Assembly (NCBI GenBank): GCA_911728455.2
Contig: OU452219.1
Span: 12,862,397 to 12,926,396, forward strand
DNA from: Marthasterias glacialis
Taxonomy: Eukaryota; Echinodermata; Asteroidea; Forcipulatida; Asteriidae
Length of the DNA stretch: 64,000 nucleotides
Direction: 5' to 3'
Position 1 is the first letter of the stretch; the number at the start of each line of letters is the position of its first letter. The notes under the pieces are model-generated. The model was not told the origin of the DNA and did not search any database. It worked only from the letters and a program-made list of their open reading frames with translations. Shown piece after piece: positions 34,701 through 43,730 of this stretch. A program made the position numbers and the translations under genes.

Positions 34701-37269
34701 GTAGTTGACATTGAGAGCAAAGAGATTAATTGGGGTTTTATATGCAGCTTTGCAAAAATGGGATTCGGAATTCAGCATTTTGTATGCATTCCTATAGGCA
34801 GAATTTTCGTCTCACTGAGACGAAAACTAATTTTGGATCACTGAGACTAATTTTGGATCTTGTTTCATTTATTATTTAAAAACAACAACACTTCAGGCAG
34901 AAATATTTCAAGGAAAGTTTTCTACCATCGTTATCTTTATACCATGTAAGGTATATGTCAATCTGTGATTTACATTCATGTTTTTCTTCTTACCAACGTT
35001 GAGCTGGGGCTTTAAGGAGGATATTTTCTGTTTCAGGTTGATGGTATTTGGTTCGGGCAATGGAGTTTGGAGGCAATGGGTTTTTGTTTTGCTGTAACAA
35101 CTTACTTTGGCACTATGCATCCAGGTCTCTCATTGATAAAGACAGTCGGAATATCGTCAAGTGCACTGCCAAAGACGGATGTTTTGCAGGTAGACCCTTC
35201 CTTTTGTTGGACAAAAATGAAAACAAGAAAAATTCAGATTTTCAAAACAGTGGTTAAGTCTGAAAGTTACTCAGGTTAGAACACTTAGCTTTAATGATTA
35301 TACTAGTACTAGTACTATTTCTACTAAATACAAGCCAACTGAGAAGTAGGTCAACAAACCAGACAAATTCAAATTCAATATAGACAATACAATACCACAA
35401 TCACAACTGAAAATAAAAATACAGGTATTAAACTGGTTAGTTGGCAAAAATGACGTATTCGACTGCCACTTTTCTCCCTTAATTTAGGTCAGATTATATC
35501 TTTACCTGTTCAAAATGGTTGACAGAATGCATACAGAGAGGAACAGGAACAAAGTCAATAATTAAATTAGCAATTTCAGCTACCAATTCCTCAATACAAT
35601 ATGAATATTTATAAAATAAAAAAAAAATAAAAATAAAAAAAAAGGGAAATAAAGTCCAACATCCATTTCAAAATCTAAAAAATCCCTTTAGAAGGTGGCA
35701 GTACTCAGGTACAGGCAGCTGCTATAGAGCTAGGCCTAGTCGAATATATGGACATTTTTCTCAAATAAATACAATGTTAAAATATACATTTTGGGGGATG
35801 AAAACAAAAATTAAAAAAGGCGACTTGACTATGATAACTGTTCGCGGATATATATCCCGTAACTGGGGCACTGTACTCTGTTTTGAGATTTTGACATTTA
35901 TCGGTAATACAGTCATTTGACCAGTTCCGGGTCACTTCAACTTTGCATTGCCCCTCGATCATCAGTAAATTACTCTGTATGTGACCAATTTAATAAATGT
36001 AAAGAATAACATCCAGTAAGATAACACACCAAAATTCAAGTGTACAACATCATTGTTGAAAAAATTATGGCAAATTTTCTGAAGTTTGTCAGTAACAATC
36101 ATTGTTATTTTTGAAACAAAATGATGGTTCAAAAACGTTGTTCAAAATTCTCACCTTTCATATTTGAAGGTATGAGCAGATAAAGTTCATTTAAAATGGT
36201 TCAGATGCATGAACAGTGTTTATGTGAATTTACTGAGCAGTCATGTTTTCTCTTTTGGTGAAAAAATTGCAAAAAATTCATTTTTGAGTCATTGCACCTT
36301 TGACCATAGTTGCGATAATCGTAACCCTCAATCCTCCCGACGGTCGGCTCCGACCGTCGGGAGGATGGAGGGTTACGATTACCGCAACTACTTTGACCAG
36401 TTCTGGATCACCCAACATTAAAGCAATGTAAATCTGGTAAAATCATACTATTTAGTGCACTCAACACATTCATTTTTACATGTCGAGAAGTATAAAACTA
36501 TTTTAATAAATAGCTATTAATAATATTACTTGTATTTTCAAGATGGAGGACAACATGTGAATTGATGCACGACAACTTTATGAATAGGAATGAGGGTTTG
36601 CAATAAAGGTTCCTCTACTGATCCAGAATAGAAGCAACTGATCCAGAACTGGTCAAAAAGATGTCAATTCTTTTCTCAAGAGTCAAAGCCCCTTCCAAGA
36701 TACATATTTTTGGTCATTTGACACTTGGTGACTTTTATGGCCTGTTTACGTAAACTAATTGACATACTTCATTTAAAATTGTCGAAAAAGCTGCGATGGC
36801 ACAGCATGAATTCATAAAAATGATCCAGAACTGGTCAATGACTGTACGCCCGATACTAGGCCTAAGATTAAGAAGTATAGGCTAAATGTCAAAATCTCAA
36901 AAAAGGAGTACAGCACCCCCAGCCCTCTAAGGCTCTAGCTCTATTATTATTTATTAATTTTATTACGAGCCTATTAATTAATCAGGACTCAGGAGAAATA
37001 AAAAGCGCCATATGCTAGCTATTAAAACTGCCTGAATGGTGTTCTACCTATCCAATGGATCCTGTGCACCGACCGGTAAATAAGTGTTGGCTAAATGTCG
37101 GAGATACACAACATTTCCAATCGTTTCATGCACTTACCTTCCCTTGGCCTTGTGTACAGCGAACACTGCTTCGCTTCTCTTTAGGCACTTTAATGCCGAG
37201 ACTTTTCAGTTCATGACGGATGACATATTTAAGAGTCTCCTTATCTTCAGTGGCAAAAACGTCCTTCAT
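26512..37269 (-). CDS. ARHGAP11A: Rho GTPase-activating protein 11A-like (ARHGAP11A), complete
   Basis: Orthologue-type call for the mitotic RhoA GAP (MP-GAP). Coding exons: 37269-37138, 35200-35106, 34326-34230, 33807-33222, 32812-32702, 31749-31674, 31457-31318, 30784-30595, 29570-29444, 28710-26512. They sum to 3753 bp, 1250 aa plus TAA, with every phase closing; the human protein is about 1020 aa. The RhoGAP domain spans roughly residues 45-250. The arginine finger is Arg96 in EGLFRKPGS, followed by FFRELPEP (133-140) and the NKMDASNLA motif (198 on). A basic patch KKNRRRRRSGP follows the domain and could be a nuclear signal. The long tail has the diagnostic KSVGWRLAN block (530-538), which human ARHGAP11A also carries, in an otherwise serine-rich, low-complexity tail ending DVVEL. 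The start matches the human N-terminal extent, 44 codons before the first intron. Introns 1 and 2 carry nested transposons. Confidence 0.93.
30060..30128. repeat. (AAT)n TTATATAGCG repeat fragment
   Basis: TAATAATAACAATAGTGGCT then CTTATATAGCGATCAAATC and GACGCTCATGGCGCATG. It closely matches 26268-26350. ARHGAP11A intron 8. Confidence 0.6.
32290..32668. mobile_element. GATGCATT-family repeat interrupted by a MITE
   Basis: The family's left portion (about 32290-32410) and right portion (32608-32668, GTTGAATGGTTTAAAATGG … GCAAGAGTAGGAGGGTTAA) are separated by a GGGCCC/TTAAGCAGC MITE at 32412-32607. ARHGAP11A intron 5. Confidence 0.7.
32412..32607. mobile_element. GGGCCC/TTAAGCAGC MITE, complete copy
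   Basis: AGGGCCTAATTTCATAGAGC to AAGCAGCTCTATAAAAAATC then GGGCCCT; about 196 bp with matching ends. Confidence 0.8.
33222..33807 (-). CDS. ARHGAP11A: ARHGAP11A exon 4, core of the RhoGAP domain
   Basis: A single 586-bp exon encodes residues 109 to about 304: the helical core of the GAP fold, with FFRELPEP, the catalytic-face NKMDASNLA motif and the following VVRHLIENADDVGMVPD helix. An acidic stretch (TSEDELDKSDE) and the run of five arginines close the exon. The exon enters in phase 0 and leaves in phase 1, matching exon 5. Confidence 0.95.
34765..35018. mobile_element. AAAAGCCCCAGCTC-family element, one recognisable end
   Basis: The right end (TTACCAACGTTGAGCTGGGG) and most of the body match, reversed, the intact element at 52579-52939; shared text includes CTTCAGGCAGAAATATTTCA and TTTATACCATGTAAGGTATA. 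The left terminus is not clear. It ends 88 bp before ARHGAP11A exon 2 (intron 2). Confidence 0.7.
35908..36845. mobile_element. TA-flanked, CAGT-ended inverted-repeat element (Tc1/mariner-like, non-coding)
   Basis: Termini TACAGTCATTTGACCAGTTC and GAACTGGTCAATGACTGTA are inverted repeats with one extra base. A TA precedes and follows CAGTCA…TGACTG, as expected for the TA target duplication and CAGT tips of Tc1/mariner elements. About 934 bp between the TAs; no transposase frame is seen, so it is a non-autonomous derivative. An internal copy of the terminal motif lies at 36392-36412. Confidence 0.75.
36307..36391. mobile_element. 85-bp near-perfect hairpin element with 8-bp target duplication
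   Basis: Arms 36308-36347 and 36350-36389 match in 38 of 40 positions around a 2-base centre; the arm starts AGTTGCGATAATCGTAACCC. TTTGACCA stands at 36299-36306 and again at 36392-36399. Removing the hairpin and one TTTGACCA restores a TTTGACCAGTTCTGG motif like the element's own terminus, supporting an insertion with an 8-bp duplication. Confidence 0.8.
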
Positions 37270-37644
37270 TTTCCTCTGTTCCTTGAAACAACGTAAAAGA
37301 TGGATTGAAAAAGTCTACAATAATGTTTTAATTTCAGCCTCCCAGTCTCAACTTCGAGGAAACATTTTTTTCGCAGTCGGTCTCCTCTATCTAGTGCATT
37401 CAAAACGATCGCGGTCTTGCACGGTGTTGCAGATTCCTGCATCTGATTGGTTCGTGCTGTGTGATTGAATTCTTGACAAGAGAGGGCGCTAACCCAAGTG
37501 GCCGGTAAAATCCTACGTCGTCTGCTAATAATAGCCCTATTTTGTCACGTGAGTCAGATTATAAATAAAGATAAGATACAGAACAAACATTGTCTAAAAT
37601 TTAGATAATAAAATATTACTCATGATTTAATCTTTTTGAGTTAT

Positions 37645-37720
37645 AGTTTACTGGTCTTGTGGAATTCCCTTCCCATTGAACTTCGCCTTTTCCTTGATCC
37701 AAGCTGAGAATACTACTTGC
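37645..37720 (+). mobile_element. Possible LINE fragment (reverse-transcriptase C-terminal end)
   Basis: Plus-strand peptide SLLVLWNSLPIELRLF fits the LWN-LP-xR motif near the C-terminus of CR1/L2/Jockey-type LINE ORF2 proteins. It is very short, with no clear extension either side. Confidence 0.35.
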
Positions 37721-38974
37721 CATGATATTTTGCAGTTATCTTACTCCAAATTCTTTGGGGTTATTTATAGCCTTTTATTAATCTTTTAAGATTTTTCCTG
37801 CATTTTCATTTTTGGGGATTTATTTGTTTGTTCTTTCTTTGTTTGCTTGTCTGTTTTTTTTGTTTTGTTTGGGGTATTTGTTTATTTGACTTTTCTACCA
37901 GTTTGATTGGATTGTTTTTGTGTGTGTGTTTTTTTGTTCCTGAAGGGCAAGTTGGACCTTTTGCTTAGAAATTTTGTTTCCCTCCTCACATTTTGCAATC
38001 TCTCTACATTATTTTGCAATCGTTTCCATATTTGTTATGTTGTGCATTTTATAGTTTGCATATTGTCTGTATGTCATATCAAGAAATGGAGTGAAAAGCG
38101 GGGTCAGAATCAAGTGACTATGCCTATGGTCGCGCCAATGAACAACTTTCCTTTACAAATGTTTACAACCTCCCTCTCAAGTGAAGGCCTTTCCCTTTCA
38201 TCGAATATCTGCCCTATTTTAACATCAAAAAATAATGTTCATGTTATTTCTCCTCTTATTACTGTATTTCCAAAAAGACTGCGAATAAGTAACATTTAGG
38301 TAGAAGGCTTTCAAAGCTGTTTGCCCACCAAAAAAAATTGAATTTCACACTTCCTCACGGCGTATCTTACAGGTTAGCCGATAACCACTTTTATTAGAAT
38401 GACTCCATCCATAATATCTATCTACAGAAATCTACTGTTAAAACAAAACAAAAAAAAACACAAAAATATGGAGAGGTCAACATCCAGGAGATACACTTTC
38501 ATTGCTACCTACACTTACCGATAAATAAGTTATCTAACAAAATACACAAAAGGGCGAAACCGTAAATAAAATAAAAATGGTTATTACAACACAACGGTTA
38601 TACTTCATCAGTCTAAATAAATATAAATAAAATCTGGTAGGATCAAAAGCTCTCTCCAAAGTGTTTAAACACAGAAGAAGAAAATGTATTTAAGCACAAG
38701 GTATACCGATACTTCAATACATTATTTATGTACATCATAGTAACATTCTTATTTACACAGAGGGAATATGGGAAATGCTAACTCAATGAGTTGCATAGAC
38801 ACTTTCATTCCTAGCAACAATTTAACACACATTTAAAAGTCGTGTGAACCTTAGTTGGAATAACCGTGTCAAACCTTCATTTTCTAGGCTTCCTGCTGGA
38901 GTTCATAAAATTGACCCAAATATGCTCAACATAGTCAGTATTAGGATTTGAAACTTTGCATGGTGGAGATACAA

Positions 38975-39086
38975 TCTAGTAAGGTTTGCGTTGACACCAT
39001 GTAATAATCTCTGTAATAATCACCATGTAAGAACCACCACACCTCAAAAGAGCTTATTACATGGTGTCACCGCAAACCTTACTAGA
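38975..39086. mobile_element. Fold-back element, 112 bp
   Basis: The left arm TCTAGTAAGGTTTGCGTTGA and CACCATGTAATAA pair with the right arm TTATTACATGGTGTCACCGC and AAACCTTACTAGA. Arms of about 33 bp, with a loop containing CACCATGTAAG. Confidence 0.85.
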
Positions 39087-39127
39087 CAATCAGCATTGAT
39101 AGAGTAATTGCTTGTAAAAACTACTTA

Positions 39128-39332
39128 TTAACCCTCCTACTGTCTGACCACTCAATATCATCCACTATGGTTTTGAATGGTATATTAACTACGCCAGGCT
39201 GCAATATGATATCATGTGATGAATGCATCTACATTTACACTGTATACAGAAACTCCAGGTGTGTGCAGTTAAATGGTTTCATTTTGTGGGTCAACTTTCT
39301 GGAAAAAATGTTACCGATAGCAGGAGGGTTTT
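39128..39332. repeat. GATGCATT-family repeat, reversed copy
   Basis: TTAACCCTCCTACTGTCTGA, ACTCAATATCATCCACTATG, GATGAATGCATCTACATT, ending GCAGGAGGGTTTTAACC. Confidence 0.6.
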
Positions 39333-39425
39333 AACCGCCTTTCAAAAGAAAGTCTGGTGTTGTTTAAACTTTGCATCATTGTGTTTTGTTTACTCAGTAA
39401 CTGAAAACAATCATCAGAACTCCCT

Positions 39426-39553
39426 ATCCTGTTGGTAAGTGATGACGTTTTGGAGCTGGAAGTACATCGTAAACGAATGGTATACATACATGTAGATGAA
39501 TATTCATTACACTGCACTTCCGGCTCCAAAATGTCATCACTTACCAACAGGAT
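39426..39553. mobile_element. Fold-back MITE, 128 bp
   Basis: ATCCTGTTGGTAAGTGATGA … GGAGCTGGAAGT pairs with ACTTCCGGCTCC … TCATCACTTACCAACAGGAT: arms of about 38 bp, nearly perfect. A GACGTCA-type element starts immediately at its right edge. Confidence 0.88.
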
Positions 39554-39697
39554 TGACCCAATTCACCTGACGTCATCATCACAATAATCCTGGTTGCACC
39601 ATTTTGGAAGTCAATGTCTCCATGTGTTACACAGAGTAGTGCACATTTTAGGCGATGCGGCGTTGACACGTATACCTACTGACTTCCAAATTTTTAA
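39553..39697. mobile_element. GACGTCA-type MITE, truncated copy
   Basis: TTGACCCAATTCACCTGACG, then CACCATTTTGGAAGTCAATG and CCTACTGACTTCCAAATTTT, where the family match ends. Confidence 0.65.
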
Positions 39698-40005
39698 TAA
39701 TCAAATTCTGGGTATTATGCTTTCTACAAATGAAGTAGGTGATTAATAATGCCAAGTTTATTCCAGATTAATTGTTTAATGTTACGAATGTGAAACAAGT
39801 CAACATGAAAAAAGGTTTTGACATTCAAACAATGAATGAATTAAATCCACTTCAATATGCATTTGAGATGTTACAAAAAATACATAAAAAACACAAAAAA
39901 AGTCCAATCTTAAATAAGTACTGTACATGTCATTGTTAAAATCAATGTCCAGTCACCTGAATATTTCATTGTGTCAAGAGACAATTCAATAATGAATATA
40001 GATAG

Positions 40006-40275
40006 TTCTCACTCGACGTCACACAGTGTAAAGTCGGCTATCTTTACGGGCAATGATAGTATCACATTTTGAATGCACAACTATGAATTTTGCAAAAACA
40101 CCACCCGCAACATGCGGGAGTAACACGCGGGAGCTCTCTCAAATTCCTTGCATTAAAGGTCGGTGAACCAATTGGCTGCATAGACAAATTTGAACGCTTG
40201 ACTTATCTCAAAGCCAACACACAAGTTGTCCGTAAAGATTGTGTATAACGATCTATTGGAATGAATGATAGATAA
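40006..40275. mobile_element. GATAGTTC-family element, undisrupted copy
   Basis: Shares its layout with 55628-56278: GATAGTTCTCACTCGACGTC, CTATCTTTACGGGCAA, CAAATTCCTTGCATT, TTGAACGCTTGA, TTGTCCGTAAAGATTG. The inner ATCTTTACGGGCAA and TTGTCCGTAAAGAT blocks are inverted repeats. Confidence 0.65.
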
Positions 40276-41334
40276 GTACCTAATTCCCTTTCAAATTAAT
40301 CAGAATTAATCCGTTACAGTACATCTTTTCAACTAATTATTTCATAATATATAGTACAACTCAAATTGAATACAGCTTTGGTCTTTGGAGTGAATACAGT
40401 CAGCAGTGTACCTAATCATTCAGTTTTCTCTCATAAAAATATAATATAAATTTACAATCAATCAGATATAATGTTAGTGCTTAAACTGTATTATGTTCAT
40501 CTCAGTACAACACATTCATCTGAACTGAAATAAACACAGTAATTTACAACATTTTTAATAATTTTACTTTTTTACAGGTTCTTAGTGAGTAAAGTTTGTG
40601 TAATTTATTTCCACAAATAGAAAACAATTTTGTTAAACACGCATCTTGGACAATATCTCTACTGTTTAATCCCATTGTATTTTTTTTTCAACCCTTGAAT
40701 TTGAAGCATTAACCTCACAAGATTCCTTTTGAGATAAAAAAGAAGAAAAGGTTGTCCAGGAGCAATGTGAGTGACAAAGAAGTTTTTGGAAACAGGGATA
40801 CAAACCAAATCCCACACATGCAGTTATCTCACACATTTTGTTTTTGGAATGACCAACAGTTATTTGTGTAACGTTTAAATTACAGATTCGACAAGAAAGT
40901 TGTCCTCTGCGGAAGCAGTCACATAAACAATTTAATGGACGGTAGTTAAGTTTCACCACACATCTTAACAGGCATTTTTTTTATATCAGGTAGAAAAATT
41001 GAACTAAAGAGCAATATTTTGAAAAAATACAAAACTGGTGCATTTATTCATCATATAGTGAATCTAAAAACTATTTATCTATTTTTTTTTCAGCTTAACT
41101 GTTCTCACAAACACGCTGAGTTTCTTGAAGACATTGCTGCTTCTGGATCATCAAATGAGTTCTCAACCTTTTGCAACTGGTGTCTTTACAATACACCTCG
41201 GATAAATAACAATTGTTGACGACTTATGTATAAAATGTGATTGTTATAAAGAATCCCATCAGAATGTACATGAAGATGTTTTCATAACATGAACAGCAAC
41301 CAATCATGTATGTGTTTTGACTGAAATATCCGAT

Positions 41335-41575
41335 ATAGATGGATTGCACATGACGTCAACCATGGAAAAAAAATCAGCCATCTTTGATGTCAATGACTGC
41401 ACATTTTTGAGCTCACAACTGTGCATTACGCTTAAGTACTGCACGCGTTTCATAAACTCCTTCCATGAATGGTTGGTAAGCAACTCAAGCTGCGTTGAAA
41501 CTTACAGAGCTTGACGTGGCTAGCGGCCAAAACAGAAAGTGTCATCAAAGATGGCGTCTATTGCAATCCATCTAT
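41335..41575. mobile_element. MITE with ATAGATGGATTGCA ends
   Basis: ATAGATGGATTGCACATGAC … CAGCCATCTTTGATG at the left pairs with CATCAAAGATGGCGTC … TATTGCAATCCATCTAT at the right; 241 bp. Confidence 0.8.
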
Positions 41576-42363
41576 TCCTGTATTTGTGTAACGGGCCATT
41601 TCACATCAGGTGAATAAGCCACTGTGCCACTCTGAGTTAAGTCTGGATAATGTCTGGTATGATGCCTTGCTCGGTCACAAGTGAAGGCTCAATTTGAATT
41701 CCTCATATTAAATCCATGTCCCCATGTCACATGATTAGGGGCAAACTTTTGCACAGTTACATAGGAGACTACAAACACCCGTAAACAATTTCAGATGAAA
41801 TGTGCAGCACAAAGATACCAGTGTTTGCTGATCTGGAGGTTGCTATGCAAAATCTTGCCCGAACCATGTGATGCCACAACAACAGTAATTTTAGTCAGAG
41901 GAATTTAAACTAAGCATTTATTGGAAACCTGGCAAGTCACTGTAGTAGAATGTGTTCCAATATAACTCGCAAATGGCATATCACAACTCATTTTTCTACT
42001 ACATTCACAAGGAACCTTTTGGGTGATCCTTCCATAGCCCGTATCCATGTCACAATGCGCATGACCAGAAACGATTGGCCTGCAAATGATTCACAACACG
42101 TAAAACCTGGCATAGTTTCTCGTAAACTACAGCACAGCGTCCATCTTGGCAACTTTACCTAAGATTAAAGGAATGTTATTGGCCCAATGACCAGGGCATC
42201 AATGTAAAGTGCATGGAGACGTTGTTGTGAAATGCGCTATATAAGAACTAGTTATTATTACTATTACCTTGTTAACTGTACTGGGTTTCCCTAAATACAT
42301 TGTGGTATGATTATGAAAAGATGGCGCTGGTGCATAGGAGCTATACGATGCCAGGCATCATGC

Positions 42364-42630
42364 CATGCCATGTCACATGTACAATCTGTGACTGTGGTAT
42401 CCTGCTTATTTTTGCTTAGCGGAAAAACTTTAAAGCAATATTGTCTGCTTAGAAGCAGATCTTCGAAACTGGGCCCTGTGTCCTAAATTATAAAGCTGCT
42501 TAAACTCGAAAAAATAGGCAACCAGTCAGAAGACCATGTCATATTTACCGTTTGCAACTGGTTTCCTGCTTATTTTTGGTTAGCAAAAAATTGTTCAGCA
42601 ACATTGTCTGCTGGAGCAAGTCCATGATGC
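42364..42630. mobile_element. Two adjoining half-copies of the GGGCCC/TTAAGCAGC MITE
   Basis: A right-half copy (CTGCTTATTTTTGCTTAGCG … ACTGGGCCCTG, ending near 42478) is followed at once by a second, left-type copy (TAAAGCTGCTTAAACTCG … GCAACTGGTTTCCTGC) to about 42630. Confidence 0.55.
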
Positions 42631-43530
42631 TGTGCCGAGGGTAAAGGGAATAACTGGTTCATCTTATGAAACGTCTACTTCATGAAACAGCAGATATTTT
42701 TGAAAATACAAATTCAGGGTAGGGAGGAACTTGTGACAATTCTAATTTTCTTTTGTAAAACCTTTAAAAATTTGAAAACTTGGAGACTCCTTCAAAGTGA
42801 TTGAGTCTGGCTACCTTTCGGTTATTATGTGCTTTGGTAGAAAAGTTAATTCTAGGTCCTGACACGGGACATAGTATTTACAAATATGTAGCTGCAAAAA
42901 GAAGTGTTGCCAGTAGAGATTTTTATCAGAAGAGAGGCTTGACACGTGGAAATAACTGGACAGGGAGAAAATAAAACACAAGCAAGAAGTTACAAACACT
43001 GTTTGAAAAACTTTGGAATCAAAAGGGATTTCTCTTTTCTATCCTGTTTTTTTTTGAGAGAGAGTTAAAAAATTTTGAATTTGGTTAAAACAAACATGCT
43101 TGACAATTCCGAGTGCTGAGCCCATCGCAAGTGGTACCCAAAGCGCATCCCCGGTATGTTTCATAGCATCTGTCACATCTCTATTATTTTATTTTATCAA
43201 TCTATATACTTGAACATAACTTTCTTTATGAAAACCTCAGAGTACAGCCTCAAATGCTTCTACATCCAATTGCCAAAGTGAAGGATTCAGAAAGATTGGG
43301 GCCTAACAAATGCTTATCAGTGTCAGGCATTCCAATCTTAACTAAAGTCCAAACAATTTGGTGTGGAGTGACATAGGAGAAATGGATATGGGCGGATTGA
43401 GGTCACATATTAGCAAAAATGCCCAGTCTGTAAGGGTTAATAGAAAAACTCATCCACACAAAATGAACAAAAGCCACCATACTAAAAACTAAAAAAAATT
43501 AAAAAACATGAACCTCAATTTTCTACTTAC

Positions 43531-43730
43531 CCCAAATAGGTTTCTGGGCAGGTAGCCCAATTGGTCCCCTTTCTTTCCCCACCACCACTCAGTTTCATCT
43601 TCATCCCCACGTCGAATCACCGTCAGCTCATCTCCATCTTTGAAGCTCAGCTCGTCCGGTTTATCTGCCGTGTAGGAGTAGACAGCAAAGATGCGTCCAC
43701 CATTCAGTATACCCATCTTCTCCTGAACAC
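43531..43730 (-). CDS. TP53BP2: ASPP SH3 exon
   Basis: 66 codons: [20 protein letters not shown], then [26 protein letters not shown] and GYLPRNLFG, an intact SH3 domain with the ALYDY-type, WW and PRN motifs. In ASPP2 this domain packs with the ankyrin repeats against p53. The exon leaves in phase 0 at a GTAAGT donor. If the intron were retained the frame would read only about 14 more residues (VSRKLRFMFFNFF) to a stop at 43489, unlike the vertebrate GLYPR ending, so a further exon is expected. Confidence 0.95.

Larger units (their letters stand above)
35857..36920. mobile_element. Fold-back element split by a Tc1/mariner-type insertion
   Basis: The left arm CCCGTAACTGGGGCACTGTA … TTTTGAGATTTTGACATT (35857-about 35907) and right arm AAATGTCAAAATCTCAAAAA … GGAGTACAGCACCCC (about 36884-36920) match the two arms of the compact fold-back at 15077-15198. 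ARHGAP11A intron 1. Confidence 0.75.
37270..43530. other. Spacer between ARHGAP11A 5' end and ASPP SH3 exon
   Basis: Should include the ARHGAP11A promoter (just above 37269) and the ASPP terminal exon and 3' UTR, neither of which I can delimit. No convincing exon encoding the expected YPR-type end was found. 37645-37720 reads on the plus strand VLWNSLPIELR, which resembles the C-terminal end of a LINE reverse-transcriptase frame. Inverted-repeat elements occur at 38975-39086, 39426-39553, 40006-40275 and 41335-41575. Confidence 0.5.

Noticed and set aside
40666-40959. Minus-strand 97-codon frame containing GLYPCFQK, considered as the ASPP last exon
   Set aside because: No acceptor AG stands at the needed position and the residues after LYP do not match the family end.
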